From Spirosoma telluris (lineage in GTDB: Bacteria; Bacteroidota; Bacteroidia; Cytophagales; Spirosomataceae), in the NCBI GenBank assembly GCA_003259005.1, contig QLII01000001.1, positions 1,426,001 to 1,490,000 on the forward strand: a stretch of DNA of 64,000 nucleotides, given 5' to 3'. A program made the position numbers and the translations under genes. The notes beneath the pieces were generated by a model. The model was not told the DNA's origin. It ran no database searches and was given only the letters and a program-made list of their open reading frames with translations. Shown in pieces: positions 8,696-18,798 of this stretch; the first letter of the stretch is position 1; each line of letters starts with the position of its first letter.

Positions 8696-9614
8696 AGGAT
8701 AGCGGACAACGCATCGGCAAGCCGGCTCTTGTATCGATCATTACGATCAATTACAACCAGGCTGAAATTACCCGTCAATTTCTGGAATCGGCGAAGCGTT
8801 TAACTTATTCAAACTATGAAGTTATTGTTGTGGATAATGCCTCAATTGAGCCGTTAAGTAACTACCTCGATCTGAGTTTGTATCCTCTTCTTCGACTGAT
8901 CCGTAGTGATGTAAATTTAGGATTTACGGGTGGAAACAATTTAGGAATCCAGGAAGCAAAAGGTGACTTTTTCTTTATTGTCAACAACGATACAGAGCTA
9001 TCACCACCGCTACTGGACGAATTACTGAAGCCATTCATCGAAAATAAAGCGGTAGGTGTTAGTTGCCAAAAATCAGGTTCTTCGATCCCCCTCAACTCGT
9101 TCAATATGCGGGCTACAATCCAATAAACCTTTACACGGGTACGGCAACGGCCATTGGGTTTAATCAGAAAGATAGTGGTCAGTTTGACCAGCCCCATCCT
9201 ACGTATTTCGCCCACGGATGCGCTATGCTGGTAAGCCGGAAGGTGGTCGAACAAGTTGGCCGATTTGCCGAACGTTTTTTTCTGTATTACGAAGAACTCG
9301 ACTGGTCTCAGCGTATCCGAAACGCTGGTTTTATCATTTACTATCAGCCAACAGCCACGATCCTGCATAAAGAGTCGGCATCGGTTGGGCAAAATAGCCC
9401 CCTCCGTACCTATTATCTGACCCGCAATCGTATCCTGTTTATGCGACGACATTGTTCGTCGTTTCAGCGCATCGTCTTTTTCCTGTACTTCGGCACCCTG
9501 GTGTTACCTAAGCATGTTGTCTCATATGCTGTTACGGGCAAAATAAAACATGCTAAAGCGTTCATCCAGGGTGCGCTCTGGAACTTAACCTCAACCAGCA
9601 TATCACCTGTATAA
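8674..9614 (+). CDS. glycosyltransferase family 2 (one frameshift)
   Basis: A GT-A fold inverting glycosyltransferase of the rhamnosyltransferase-like GT2 group. The N-terminal half has IITINYN, VVDNAS, NLGFTGGNN and the metal-binding NNDTE; the C-terminal half (PKIRFFDPPQLVQYAGY, MLVSRKVVEQVG, YYEELDWSQRIRNAG) continues in another frame from 9063. Adding one C to the CC at about 9064 gives SCPKIRFF, which reads straight through. A hydrophobic stretch near the end (RIVFFLYFGTLVLPKHV) suggests membrane association. The start overlaps the sugar transferase gene. It should add a sugar to the lipid-linked EPS unit; which sugar is unknown. Confidence 0.88.
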
Positions 9615-9713
9615 TACTAAACAAGGCTAAGATCAATCAACTATAGAACCAACCTAATAACCCAGTTAGTGCATAGGTGACTCCCCTTTTAGGATCGAGT
9701 CTAATTATACATC

Positions 9714-11167
9714 ATGATGAATACACCACTTAACCATACACTTCCATCCTTTGATCAATGGCGCGACAACCGTTGGTTATTTACGATATTGGGTGTATTT
9801 CTGGCCTTGATCGCTGGCTGGCTAATTGGTTCGTGGGGTGTTTTGGGAGCGTTGATGACTGTTGGCATACCAATAAGTATTATCGCTTTGGTTGGCATAC
9901 TAGTGGAACCAAGAATCGGGTTGCTACTGTACCTTAACTTTAGTTTTTTAATCGGCTTTACTCGATTTCTTACCGTCGACTTAGCCGTCGGTACCGCCCT
10001 TGATGGCATACTTGTCCTAACGTTAGTCAGTACATTCCTGAATGGAAAACGAATGGACTGGACACGACTCCGTCGTCCAGCTTTCTGGATATTGATAGTC
10101 TGGCTGTCGTTTACCATCCTGGAGTACTTTAATCCTGAGCACCCCACCCTTCCTCCTGGTTTTACCACGCCCGCTCATTTTCGTTAAGCTGGTTCCTGAT
10201 CGCTATTGTCGTTTCGGTGAATCCGATTACAAAACGAGACATTAAGATCCTCTGCATATTCTGGCTTATTTGGTCATTCTTTGCGGCTTTATGGGGGTTT
10301 AAACAACAGTACATTGGCCTTGAGCCTGCGGAACTTAGATGGCTGGCTGCGGGTGCCGAGAAACAGCACATCTTATGGGGCCAACTTCGTAGTTTCTCAT
10401 TCTACTCCGATGCGGGGCAGTTCGGCTCCGAAATGGCCGGGGTAACCCTCCTTTGTCTTATCTTCTTTTTTGAGACAAATTCCTGGTTTTACCGCCTATT
10501 GTTTGCGGTCCTGGCAGTTATCACATTCTGGGGATTTGCCGTTTCCGGAACCCGAGGTGCTTTATTCGTCATCTTAGCTGGCTTTCCGGCTTATTTCGGT
10601 CTGAAGCGTAATCCTGTTCACATTATACGGGGGCTTATGGTTGCCCTACCCGTATTCTGCATTCTGATGTTCACCCACATTGGCGATTCTGTTTATCAAA
10701 TCTGGCGAATTCGTTCGGCTCTGCATCCTACAGAAGATGCTTCCTTTCTGGTTCGCCTTGAGAACCAGCAAAAACTAAAAAACTTTCTGAAAGACAAGCC
10801 TTTCGGTGCAGGAATTGGCACCTCATCAGGTGCAGGACAACGCTTTTCTCCCAACTATTTTGCGGCCCAGATACCTACCGATAGCTGGTACGTTCAAATC
10901 TGGATCGAAACGGGATTTGTCGGCCTTACCATTTACTTACTCATGCTGCTGGGATTTATGTTCATCGGCACGTTTAAAGTCTGGCAGCTAAAAGATCCCT
11001 GGGTAACTACGATCATGATTGCCTTACTGGCCGAGTTTGCAGGCATTTGCGTCGTGAGTTATACCAACCCTATTCTTGGTCAGTTTCCAACCAGTACTAT
11101 TCTATTTATCAATTCATTTCTGTTTACCACCTGCGACAGGTGGGATACAAAAAAACAAGTAGCATGA
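9714..11167 (+). CDS. O-antigen ligase/Wzy-type polymerase family protein (one frameshift)
   Basis: A polytopic membrane protein of about 480 residues with roughly 10 or more hydrophobic helices, for example WLFTILGVFLALIAGWLIG near the N-terminus and GLTIYLLMLLGFMFIGTF near the C-terminus. The large periplasmic loop characteristic of O-antigen ligases/Wzy polymerases lies between them, with SFYSDAGQFGSEMAG, FAVSGTRGAL and GIGTSSG. The frame changes around 10165-10190: 9714-10187 continues in the frame that reads SWFLIAIVVSVNPITKRD. It probably polymerises or ligates EPS repeat units outside the inner membrane. Its last codons overlap the next gene in ATGA. Confidence 0.82.
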
Positions 11168-12294
11168 GAATCGGAATCGAAGCCCAACGTCTCCTACGAC
11201 CTCACAAACACGGTATGGATATCGTAGCGCTCGAAACGATTCGAGCGTTAGCTACCTCTACTCAACACGAGTTTGTTGTTTTTGTAAAGCCCGATGCAGA
11301 TCGCGATGGATTACCCAATACGCCGAATATGCAAATTGTAGAGCTAGCAGGTGGGCCGTATCCTGTGTGGGAACAGTATGCTCTGCCTAAGGCGGTGAAA
11401 CAACATGGTATTGACTTATTGCACTGCACGGCAAATACGGCTCCGTTGCATTGCTCAGTACCTTTAGTACTTACCCTTCACGATATTATTTTTCTGGAAA
11501 ATCAACCCTTACTGGCAGGTAGCTGGTATCAACGTTTTGGCAATCAGTATCGGCGCTGGAATGTACCCCGCATTGTAACTGAATGTGAGCGAGTTATAAC
11601 CGTTTCTCATTTTGAGCGGCAACGAATTGTCGATCACCTGCACTTGTCCCCTGAGCGCGTTGTCGCTATCTGGAATGCAGTTAGCGACCAATTTCATGTG
11701 ATCAAGGATACTGAACAGATTGAGCGGGTTCGGTTAAAGTATAAACTACCCAAAGAGTTCATTTTTTTTCTGGGAAATACCGACCCTAAGAAGAATGTCA
11801 AAGGCGTTTTGAAAGCATTGTTAGGGCTTAAGCAACGGGGAAAACTTACGCTTCCGGTAGTCATCTCAAACCTACCTGCCATTTCACTCGCCGATCTTCT
11901 CAACGAAATTGATGGGCAAGAGTTGGCTAACGACATTATACTGTGTGGCTATATACCAAACTATATTCTGCCACTGGTTTACAATGCTGCCACCATTTTC
12001 TTGTGTCCTTCCCTGCGCGAAAGTTTTGGATTACCTATTCTGGAAGCCATGGCCTGTGGAACGCCCGTTTTAACTTCCTCAACCTCCTCAATGCCAGAAG
12101 TAGCGGGTGATGCTGCCTTGCTCGTCGATCCAAATTCGGTAGAGGAAATGATCACAGGCATTGACCGACTCCTAAAACAACCGACACTTCGAGCCGAATT
12201 ACGCACAAAAGGGCTGGAAAGAGCAGCCTTGTTTTCCTGGGAAGCCACTGCCAATAAATTGCTTACAGTGTATGCCAATGCAATGGATCAATAA
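11164..12294 (+). CDS. glycosyltransferase family 4 (GT-B)
   Basis: A 376-residue cytosolic GT-B enzyme. The start at 11164 (MRIGIEAQRLLRPHKHGMD) overlaps the previous stop as ATGA; the longer frame from 11047 lies inside that gene. The N-terminal acceptor domain includes LLHCTANTAP and TLHDIIF. The C-terminal donor domain has FFLGNTDPKKN and the ExxE-type signature CPSLRESFGLPILEAMACGTPV, then SSTSSMPEVAGDAALLVDP, typical of mannosyl- or related nucleotide-sugar transferases. It belongs to the EPS operon; the donor sugar is not determined. Confidence 0.92.
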   Translation: MRIGIEAQRLLRPHKHGMDIVALETIRALATSTQHEFVVFVKPDADRDGLPNTPNMQIVELAGGPYPVWEQYALPKAVKQHGIDLLHCTANTAPLHCSVPLVLTLHDIIFLENQPLLAGSWYQRFGNQYRRWNVPRIVTECERVITVSHFERQRIVDHLHLSPERVVAIWNAVSDQFHVIKDTEQIERVRLKYKLPKEFIFFLGNTDPKKNVKGVLKALLGLKQRGKLTLPVVISNLPAISLADLLNEIDGQELANDIILCGYIPNYILPLVYNAATIFLCPSLRESFGLPILEAMACGTPVLTSSTSSMPEVAGDAALLVDPNSVEEMITGIDRLLKQPTLRAELRTKGLERAALFSWEATANKLLTVYANAMDQ

Positions 12295-12322
12295 TCTTAC
12301 CCGTCGTCAATGCCACACCTGC

Positions 12323-12346
12323 TTTCAGCTATTGAAATAGCTGAAA
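12323..12346 (+). terminator. stem-loop after the EPS operon
   Basis: A perfect 11-bp stem TTTCAGCTATT / AATAGCTGAAA with a 2-base apex (GA), 28 bp after the GT4 stop. The A-T-rich 3' side has only a short T tract, so it is a weak terminator or an mRNA 3'-end hairpin. Confidence 0.5.
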
Positions 12347-12511
12347 ATTAAGTATAATTGCTTATAAAATTTCCCACATAAATGCATATTTTTACCCTTT
12401 AAAGCTTATATCGAATCAGTATCTATTAGTACACACACATCTGAATCGCCCAACCTGCTAGTTTTTATTTAATGGCCTTATTCATTAGAAAGGTCGTTTC
12501 TTCTTGCCTAC

Positions 12512-13722
12512 ATGCAACAGTTTGATAGTATCGTTTGCCTTGGACAAACAACTTGGGAGGGTGATTTCCAAAAGGCCGTTGTGCAGTTGATGACTGAGCT
12601 GTCTGCGCGACACCGGGTTTTATATGTCGATTATCAATATACGCTAAAAGACTGGGCAATGGGCGTAGTGGGGCGCCAGGATATACCCATTCGGCAAACC
12701 GTTCGTCTGGAAAATCCACTTACAAAAAAACCGTTGCGAACGGAAAGGAAGTTTATGTGTGGACTCCTCCGTTGATGTTACCCGTAAACTGGATGTCGCC
12801 CAAACCACATGACTTGCTTGTTCAGCAAAATGTAAAACGGTTAGTCAAGGGCCTTAATCGTGTGATGCGTCAGTTAAACATGATTCGCCCGCTTGTGATT
12901 AATGGGTTGAATCCCGTGTTTGGCCTTCCCATGCTTCACCAACTTAACGAGTGCGCCACTATTTATTACTGTTTTGATGAAATAACAATTATCAATTGGA
13001 TGAGTCGACATGGCAGCCGTTATGAGCCGGATTATCTGCGTGGCGTTGATGCAGTGGTGACCACATCCGAAACCCTTCGCCGGTCCAAGGCCAGCTTACA
13101 GCCGAATGCTTATTGCGTCAAAAATGGCGTTAATTTCGATTTATTTAATCAGGCTTACCAGCTAGCTCAACAGCAACCTCCACCAGAAAAACCGGTTATA
13201 GGGTATCTTGGCACGGCTGATAATCGGGTTAACCTTGACCTCGTCGAATACTGCGTCCGAACAATGTCAGACGTTACCTTTCAGTTTGTTGGCGAAGTTC
13301 ATGAACCCAGTTTAACGAAGCGTTTATCCACTTACTCAAACGTTGTCTTTACGCCACCCCATCAACCCGTCGACCTCCCTCCCCTGCTTGCACAAATGAA
13401 AGCGGCTATGATCCCGTTTGTCTGTAATGAGCATACGTACACTATTTATCCTTTGAAAATCAACGAATACCTAGCGGCTGGCTTACCTGTTGTATCAACC
13501 CCGTTTTCCATACTCGATGATTTCGACGGCGTTATAGAACTGGCAGCAAGTCCAGAAGAGTTCGCCCAGGCACTCCGCAAGGCTTTGTCCGATGATAGTC
13601 CCGAACGGGTGAACGAACGCATTGCTATGGCCATGAACAACGCCTGGGCCAGACGGGCTGAAGAGTTTGAGGCCGTAATTCAGAAGGTTCCGGCGGCCTG
13701 GATTTCAGAGACCGTTCTCTAG
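12512..13722 (+). CDS. GT4-like glycosyltransferase, TuaH-like (one frameshift)
   Basis: About 403 residues. The N-terminal piece 12512-12775 (MQQFDSIVCLGQTTWEGDFQ) joins the piece ending at 13722: adding one A to the A7 run at about 12724 gives TVANGKEVYVWTPPL. The acceptor domain has ATIYYCFDEI and DAVVTTSETL; the donor domain has PVIGYLGTADNRVNLDL and, near the end, PLKINEYLAAGLPVVSTPF, the GT-B loop typical of teichuronic acid TuaH-like and EPS glycosyltransferases. It is separated from the main operon by about 220 bp and probably serves the same polysaccharide. Confidence 0.83.
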
Positions 13723-13756
13723 TTTCAGTAAGATGCTGTTTGCATTACTCGTTGGG

Positions 13757-14694
13757 TCACGATTTAGCTACCCAATCAATGCCTTTTTTAAGTTTTTGGA
13801 GCGTCTGTTCTTCCTGGCTTCTGGTTTCGGGCTTAAAATCGTACGTCCAGTTGGCTTGAGGAGGCATACTCATTAATATAGATTCGGTACGACCGTTGGT
13901 TTCTAGGCCAAATTTGGTACCTCGATCCCAGACCAGATTAAATTCTACATAACGACCCCGACGTAATAATTGCCAGTCTTTTTCACGGTTACCATATGGC
14001 AAATCGAAATTTTGCTGCATAAAGTGCGTATATATTGGCGCAAAAGCGTTCCCTACCTCCTTCACAAACGCAAACAACTGGGCTTTATGAGCAGCATCCG
14101 TCGGTTTGAGGTAATCGAAGAAAATACCACCAATACCTCGGGTTTCCTGTCGATGCGGAATGTAAAAATAATCGTCGGCCCAGGGTTTAAATTTACTATA
14201 ATAGGCTGGATCATGGCGATCGCAAACTAGCTTAAGTTGCTGATGAAACCAGTGGGCATCACTGTCTACCACATAATGGGGCGTCAGGTCGATCCCTCCT
14301 CCAAACCAGTTGTGGCCGGTACTCATTTCAAAATACCGGACATTCATGTGTATTATAGGTACCATCGGACTACGCGGGTGGAGCACAATAGAGACACCTG
14401 TAGCGTAGAAGGTCGGTGGGGATGCGATATCCTGATCAGTAAGTTGGAGAGTACGTAACGTGGCTTCTGTCGCTTCGCCATACACGGCCGAAAAACCTAC
14501 TCCCCCTTTTTCAATAACACGCCCACCGGCAATTGTGCGCGAACGCCCTCCCCCCCACCCGGTCGTTCCCAACTATCCTCCTGAAACTGCCCCGTGCCAT
14601 CAGCGTCTTCTAGTGACTGGCAAATCTGGTCCTGCAAGCTCTGAAAAAAGCCAGTGATTGTTTCTTTTGAAATTTCTTGCTCTGAGGTTATCAT
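13757..14694 (-). CDS. hemF: oxygen-dependent coproporphyrinogen III oxidase (one frameshift)
   Basis: HemF decarboxylates coproporphyrinogen III to protoporphyrinogen IX with O2, late in haem synthesis. The main part (13757-14550) carries IHMNVRYFE, WFGGGIDLTPHY, GIGGIFFDYL, GRYVEFNLVWDRGTKFGLETNG and ESILMSMPP, all HemF signatures with the active-site histidines. The first about 48 residues lie in another frame (14694 to about 14560). The shift falls in a C8 run at about 14551-14558, where family alignment expects WERPGGGGGRSRTI. The start is MITSEQEISKETI. A TATCTTTG box at 14707-14700 would give an almost leaderless transcript; alternatively it is co-transcribed with the regulator that ends 21 bp upstream. 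Confidence 0.93.
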
Positions 14695-14715
14695 ACGGCC
14701 AAAGATACGACTTGA

Positions 14716-15342
14716 TTATTCTGCCAGTTTGAGCGCATATCGTACTGGCCTGGGTTTATCAATCAAAATCAATAAACCACGTTCAGCCAGTTGATGCAAC
14801 AGTTTACCAGCCCGGTAATCGGATATGTTTATGAGTTTAGCGAATTTATCTGCTGTAATGTGATCATTCTTTCGGAGATACTGGATCAGTGTCCGAGCCA
14901 TCGGCGATTTGAGTAACTCGCTGTTAGCCATATCTGGGGTAATAATGAGCTTACTTGTTGGTACTGATTTGTCTTTTGCCCGGACGTAAATAGTCCGCTT
15001 TCCAGCCTCATCAATAACATAGTGAGGTTTCTCACTACTCTCCGAAACGATGATAATCAGCACCATTCGACCATCAGGAGCCATTGTTTCGTAACTAATT
15101 TCCAGCGCGGGCTCAATAAGTTGATCGGTTGCCTGTTCAATTTTTTCTATCTCCCGAAACTCCGAAGAAACGCCTATAATTTTGCCATTATCAGCAACAC
15201 CAATAAGTAATATTCCGCCTGACGTATTGGCAAAAGCAGCCAGGGTTCGGGCAATTCGACCCGGCGTCGACAATTGGCGTTTAAATTCTAATCGGGTATG
15301 TTCACCCTGTATGATAAGATTATCAAGTTGGTCTCGGATCAT
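14716..15342 (-). CDS. AlbA_2-domain ATP-binding/transcriptional regulator-like protein
   Basis: 208 residues. The N-terminal AlbA_2 (Schlafen-type) domain has EFKRQLSTPGRIARTLAAFANTSGG-type features, with GGILLIGVADNGKIIGV at about 41-57, and YVRAKDKSVPTS further on. The C-terminal 70 residues form a winged-helix-like region (RTLIQYLRKNDHITADKFAK, then LLHQLAERGLL). Such proteins are usually annotated as putative DNA-binding regulators. It ends 21 bp before hemF on the same strand, so a shared transcript is likely. The target is not known. Confidence 0.8.
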   Translation of the reverse strand: MIRDQLDNLIIQGEHTRLEFKRQLSTPGRIARTLAAFANTSGGILLIGVADNGKIIGVSSEFREIEKIEQATDQLIEPALEISYETMAPDGRMVLIIIVSESSEKPHYVIDEAGKRTIYVRAKDKSVPTSKLIITPDMANSELLKSPMARTLIQYLRKNDHITADKFAKLINISDYRAGKLLHQLAERGLLILIDKPRPVRYALKLAE

Positions 15343-15481
15343 AATCAGGCAACCTTGTGCATGAGCTGTTGTTTTGTTTTCATAGCCAAATAAGTTAAAA
15401 TTACTCCAGGTAATTATTTACTGAATTAGAATAAAATTCTGATAGCTAAAAATAGCTTTGGGTAACTATTTGCAAAAACAA

Positions 15482-15524
15482 TAAAGACTAAAAAGCGGAC
15501 GATCTGTCCGCTTTTTAGTCTTTA
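15482..15524. terminator. strong bidirectional terminator hairpin
   Basis: A perfect 19-bp stem: 15482-15500 with 15506-15524 and loop GATCT. The core is CTAAAAAGCGGAC / GTCCGCTTTTTAG. It lies between the AT-hook gene (stop at 15565, minus) and the start of the AlbA_2 gene (15342), so it ends the AT-hook transcript. Confidence 0.9.
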
Positions 15525-15564
15525 AAGCTAGTTTGACTTTCATACCAGCTGCCTATAAAAATGC

Positions 15565-16047
15565 TTATTCTGCGGCTGGATTCAGGCGCTTACGACCCCG
15601 TGGTTTACCCGTATATTCTGGTTTAGGGCTTTCATTAGTCAACTTTAATTCATAACCCGTTACTCCCTCATCATAATCGAATGGCTTAACGGTAAAGGTA
15701 TGTTTTACGTTTGCAAAGTCGATTCCACCTTTCTGAAGAATAAACGGCAAGGAAATACTATGGCTCTTGGCGGCTTTTTCCAGCTCAAATGCTTCTTCAT
15801 TTTCACCAGCGCCAGGAATCAGATAAAGGGATTTTATTTTACGTTTACCATCCTGAGTGCCTACTTTAAATAGGTTGTTTTGCGTATCCAGTCCCAACTG
15901 GGCAATTGATTTATCAGGGAATACAACTTTCCCGGCCGATGAAATATATCCGGTAACGGGAACAGGTTTAGCAGTACTTTTTTTCTTCTGTTTTTTAGCG
16001 TCGCTATTCTCATCAGGAGAAAAGAAACGAATTTGTTTTGCTTTCAT
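15565..16047 (-). CDS. conserved hypothetical protein with C-terminal AT-hook
   Basis: 160 residues, no signal peptide or membrane segment. A basic N-terminus (KKQKKKSTAKP, about 18-28) is followed by a predicted beta-rich middle (GYISSAGKVVFPDKSIAQLG) and a C-terminal EYTGKPRGRKRLNP. KPRGRKR is a textbook AT-hook core (Pro-Arg-Gly-Arg flanked by basic residues) that binds the minor groove of A/T-rich DNA. I do not recognise the rest. It is a single gene with its own promoter (16086-16119) and terminator (15482-15524). A nucleoid-associated or regulatory role is inferred from the AT-hook only. Confidence 0.7.
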   Translation of the reverse strand: MKAKQIRFFSPDENSDAKKQKKKSTAKPVPVTGYISSAGKVVFPDKSIAQLGLDTQNNLFKVGTQDGKRKIKSLYLIPGAGENEEAFELEKAAKSHSISLPFILQKGGIDFANVKHTFTVKPFDYDEGVTGYELKLTNESPKPEYTGKPRGRKRLNPAAE

Positions 16048-16085
16048 TCTAAAATTTATTTATCGTTAATAGGAGTCCTACGACG

Positions 16086-16119
16086 CAAATATAGCAAGTC
16101 TTCCTACGAAAAAGTCAAA
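16086..16119 (-). promoter_or_regulatory. Bacteroidota-type promoter of the AT-hook gene
   Basis: On the minus strand TATATTTG (16093-16086) matches TAnnTTTG, and TTTG at 16119-16116 stands 22 bases upstream as the -33 element. The start codon is about 40 bases downstream. Confidence 0.6.
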
Positions 16120-16784
16120 TATTGAAATAAGTAGTATTAATTTATTTTAAGTAGCCTTTTTAACTATTTCCTGTAGGCAATTTTTCACATAATAAATTAT
16201 ACGGCTAGTGATTATTTTCAAGTTGCCATACAATTTGAAAATAACTTATTCGAAGTTTTGGTCTTACTTATTTAGATCAACGATGAGAGTAAGTTTATCA
16301 ATAAAGGTCAGTCAGGACGTTAATTTTAGTAATCTACCTACCTTCTTACTTAACGAAAATCAGGATATTCATACTTGATTTTGAGTCATTTACTGCGCAT
16401 TAGTCGGACAATTTGACATAAGAACTATACATACTTTTTTATACACATTATAAAAATTCATAATACAACGGCCGTCCTGTAGGCAATTTCGTAGTAGATT
16501 CTTTTGGCCCGTAAATACTCTTAGTCAGCTGTTTATAGAAAAAACAGGAATTCATGTCACCATATATAATAGTCTAAATCTTTAGAAGCTTAAAAAGTAT
16601 CTGTGCTGACTTATTTGAATTACTCGAAACATAAAAATGCCCTATTAAGTAGTCGCTCCTAGCTAGACTATAGCTACCTGCCGTCGCTGAGAGCAAATTT
16701 TAAGGCCTTTGCAGCTTTTAGTCTACTTGTGCGTCTTTAGAACAAGACCCGTCGCAAATGCCGCCGGAATAGACAACCACGATA
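16120..16784. other. long AT-rich intergenic region
   Basis: No ORF, RNA gene or strong hairpin seen. The only structure noted is a 14-bp direct repeat, CCTGTAGGCAATTT, at 16170-16183 and 16476-16489. Confidence 0.45.
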
Positions 16785-17111
16785 ATGAACACACACTACA
16801 AATCTGAGAAGGAACCTATAGAACTGCTATTAGGTATGGGTGGTGCTGTCCAGTACCTGGAACATACCCTAAAAGACGAATCCAATTATTCGGTTTTAGT
16901 AAAAACTAAATTGGGTAATAGGCAAATTACGATTCCAATCGAAGCAGTTCAGTCAATTCAATCCAAAAAGCCATCTGCAGAGGTTATTGACTCTATAAGA
17001 AAACAACTTATCTCTGATAATGGGGCTCCAACTGTTCCAACAACAGGGACTACAAGACCAGCATTCCACTTTTGGCACTGGCTGCTTAATCGACTTGGCA
17101 TTCGTGCCTAA
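16785..17111 (+). CDS. small hypothetical protein
   Basis: 108 residues, starts MNTHYKSEKEPIELLLGMGG. Not recognised. The first 75 residues look like a small mixed alpha/beta domain (QITIPIEAVQSIQS); a Pro/Thr-rich linker (APTVPTTGTTRP) and an aromatic C-terminus (FHFWHWLLNRLGIRA) follow. There is no signal peptide. It stands alone after a long non-coding gap and before a terminator at 17240, convergent with the next gene. Coding status is supported by normal composition and an ATG start, not by homology. Confidence 0.55.
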   Translation: MNTHYKSEKEPIELLLGMGGAVQYLEHTLKDESNYSVLVKTKLGNRQITIPIEAVQSIQSKKPSAEVIDSIRKQLISDNGAPTVPTTGTTRPAFHFWHWLLNRLGIRA

Positions 17112-17239
17112 TTTACTACCTACTCAGAAAAGGAAAGGCGGCTCTTGCTTCTGTTTTCATCTTCCCCGGATAAACAAATCGCGGTGACCTATGCTGTCTT
17201 GTATTGTAAGTAGAATCAATGACGGATGTTCAACACAAA

Positions 17240-17268
17240 AAACGCTGGCCTTAGTAAAGCCAGCGTTT
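17240..17268 (-). terminator. terminator of the quinone oxidoreductase gene
   Basis: AAACGCTGGC (17240-17249) pairs with GCCAGCGTTT (17259-17268), a 10-bp stem. On the minus strand it is followed by TTTTTTGTG, so it serves the gene ending at 17425. Confidence 0.8.
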
Positions 17269-17424
17269 CAAAGCTATCCACACCAACTATAGGCCCCACC
17301 ATTGGCCTACAATCGCTATAGTCTACTACGCAACTAGTAGTTCATACGTGGCATTAAATTATGGACTGTCTAACTAAAACCTCCCAATTGATATTGGCAA
17401 GTATACTCTGGAGCTGAATGTTGG

Positions 17425-18392
17425 TTAGGTTAAGACGACCAGCTTACCGGCTCCCTGATTTTGCTCCATGAAGTGGTGGGCCTCCACGATCTGATCTAAA
17501 CGAAACACCTGACTTACCCCCAGTTTCACCTGACCTGCTTCAACCGCACGAATAAACTCCTGAAAAACTGCCGTTGGACTACTAATCTGTCCAGAGTCGT
17601 AGACAGTCAGTCGAACCGTAGCAGGGATGAACTCCATAGGCGCGAAATCAGGGATTGTCCAGATTTCGGATAGCATGCCACTCATACAGCCCGTGCCACC
17701 TGGTTTGAGACAACTTAGCGAATCATTCAGAGTAGACGTACCCACTAGTTCCAATACCTTATCGACACCATCAGGAAGAATTGCTCGTACCTTCTCGGTC
17801 AACTGCCCTTCATCAATCAGAACATGCGTGGCTCCATTATCAAGCAACGCTCTTTCTTTCCGCGCATTACGGGTAGTGGCCAGAACCGTAAGCCCTAGAT
17901 TTTTCGCGATCTGGATTGCAAGCATCCCCACCGATGAAGTCCCCCTCGGATGAGCAGCGTTTCACCGGGTTGAATGCCCAGCGCCAGATGCAAGGAGCCA
18001 TGTACTGTCTGAAACATTTCGGGAATGGCCCCCAAAACCTCCCAAGGCAGGTGGCTTTCAAAAGGGTGCAGAAGATGCCTGGGCAAAACTGTGTACTCGG
18101 CATAACTGCCGTCATAGTCCCGCCCCATGCCACCCATCATCGCCATCACCTGCTGGCCTTTGGCATATTGGCCAGAAGGGTCAAATTCTACCTCGCCAAC
18201 ACACTCGATACCCAGCACACGCGGAAACTGGACATTGGGCGATAACCCTTTGCGAGTCATTAGCTCGGACCGGTTCAGGCCAAAGGCTTGCACCCATACC
18301 AACACCTGTCCTTCTGACGGCGTAGGTATGGGCCGCTCCTGAAGAAGTAGTTCCTCGGCTGAGCCGGGACGATAGAGAACAGCAGCTTTCAT
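17425..18392 (-). CDS. NADPH:quinone oxidoreductase/zinc-type alcohol dehydrogenase family (one frameshift)
   Basis: A medium-chain dehydrogenase/reductase of the quinone oxidoreductase branch, about 320 residues. The start at 18392 (MKAAVLYRPGSAEELLLQER) is typical; the upstream 23 residues in frame are not. The GroES-like domain has AFGLNRSELMTRKG and PRVLGIECVGEV. The nucleotide-binding domain begins LLIRGG in one frame and continues SSVGMLAIQIAKNLGL in another; adding one base to the C5 run at about 17942 gives GGTSSVGM. The catalytic-zinc cysteine of true alcohol dehydrogenases is not evident, which fits an NAD(P)H quinone reductase. Monocistronic; substrate unknown. Confidence 0.87.
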
Positions 18393-18491
18393 GAGTCTGG
18401 AAAGAAAGGGTATGATACCCATGTTTACGTCGGCAAATTTGACGCATTCCTCGCTAACCATGAATAACCTAACTTAAGAAATAAGCTTAAT

Positions 18492-18659
18492 CTAGTGTTT
18501 TTCCAATTTAGTTTCTCGGGGCGGCATCGGCCCGCAACTGCGGACCGTGTCCGACGCCCGCGCGGTAGATTCTTTTGATTCTATTGATTCTGATAATCAG
18601 GCATCTAGTACCAAAAGAATCTAGTAGAATCAAAAGAATCTATTTTGATCAGGCACTAG
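18492..18659. repeat. palindromic MITE-like element, copy A (with GC-rich cassette)
   Basis: 168 bp, starts CTAGTGTTTTTCCAATTTAG and ends ...GCACTAG, so its ends are inverted. The right half carries AGAATCTAGTAGAATC and AAAAGAATCT, mirrored by GATTCTTTTGATTCT on the left. Bases 18511-18566 hold a GC-rich cassette (CTCGGGGCGGCATCGGCCCG ... CGACGCCCGCGCGG) that recurs inverted in copy B. It lies in the gap between the oxidoreductase start and the Gfo/Idh stop. No ORF; probably non-autonomous. Confidence 0.75.
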
Positions 18660-18798
18660 GTTAAATCAATCATCCTATTCATCCATTTTGAGTACAGAGA
18701 ACTGTAAAAAAAATACAGTAATTCAGTTGCATTACTTAACAACCAAATTACTGTAATCATCTAGCTTGTAGTCATTCTCAAGGCTAAAATCATGGGAA

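Noticed and set aside
16170..16489. 14-bp direct repeat CCTGTAGGCAATTT as target duplication of an insertion
   Set aside because: The 292 bases between have no terminal inverted repeats or ORF; a 14-bp chance or regulatory repeat in AT-rich DNA cannot be excluded.
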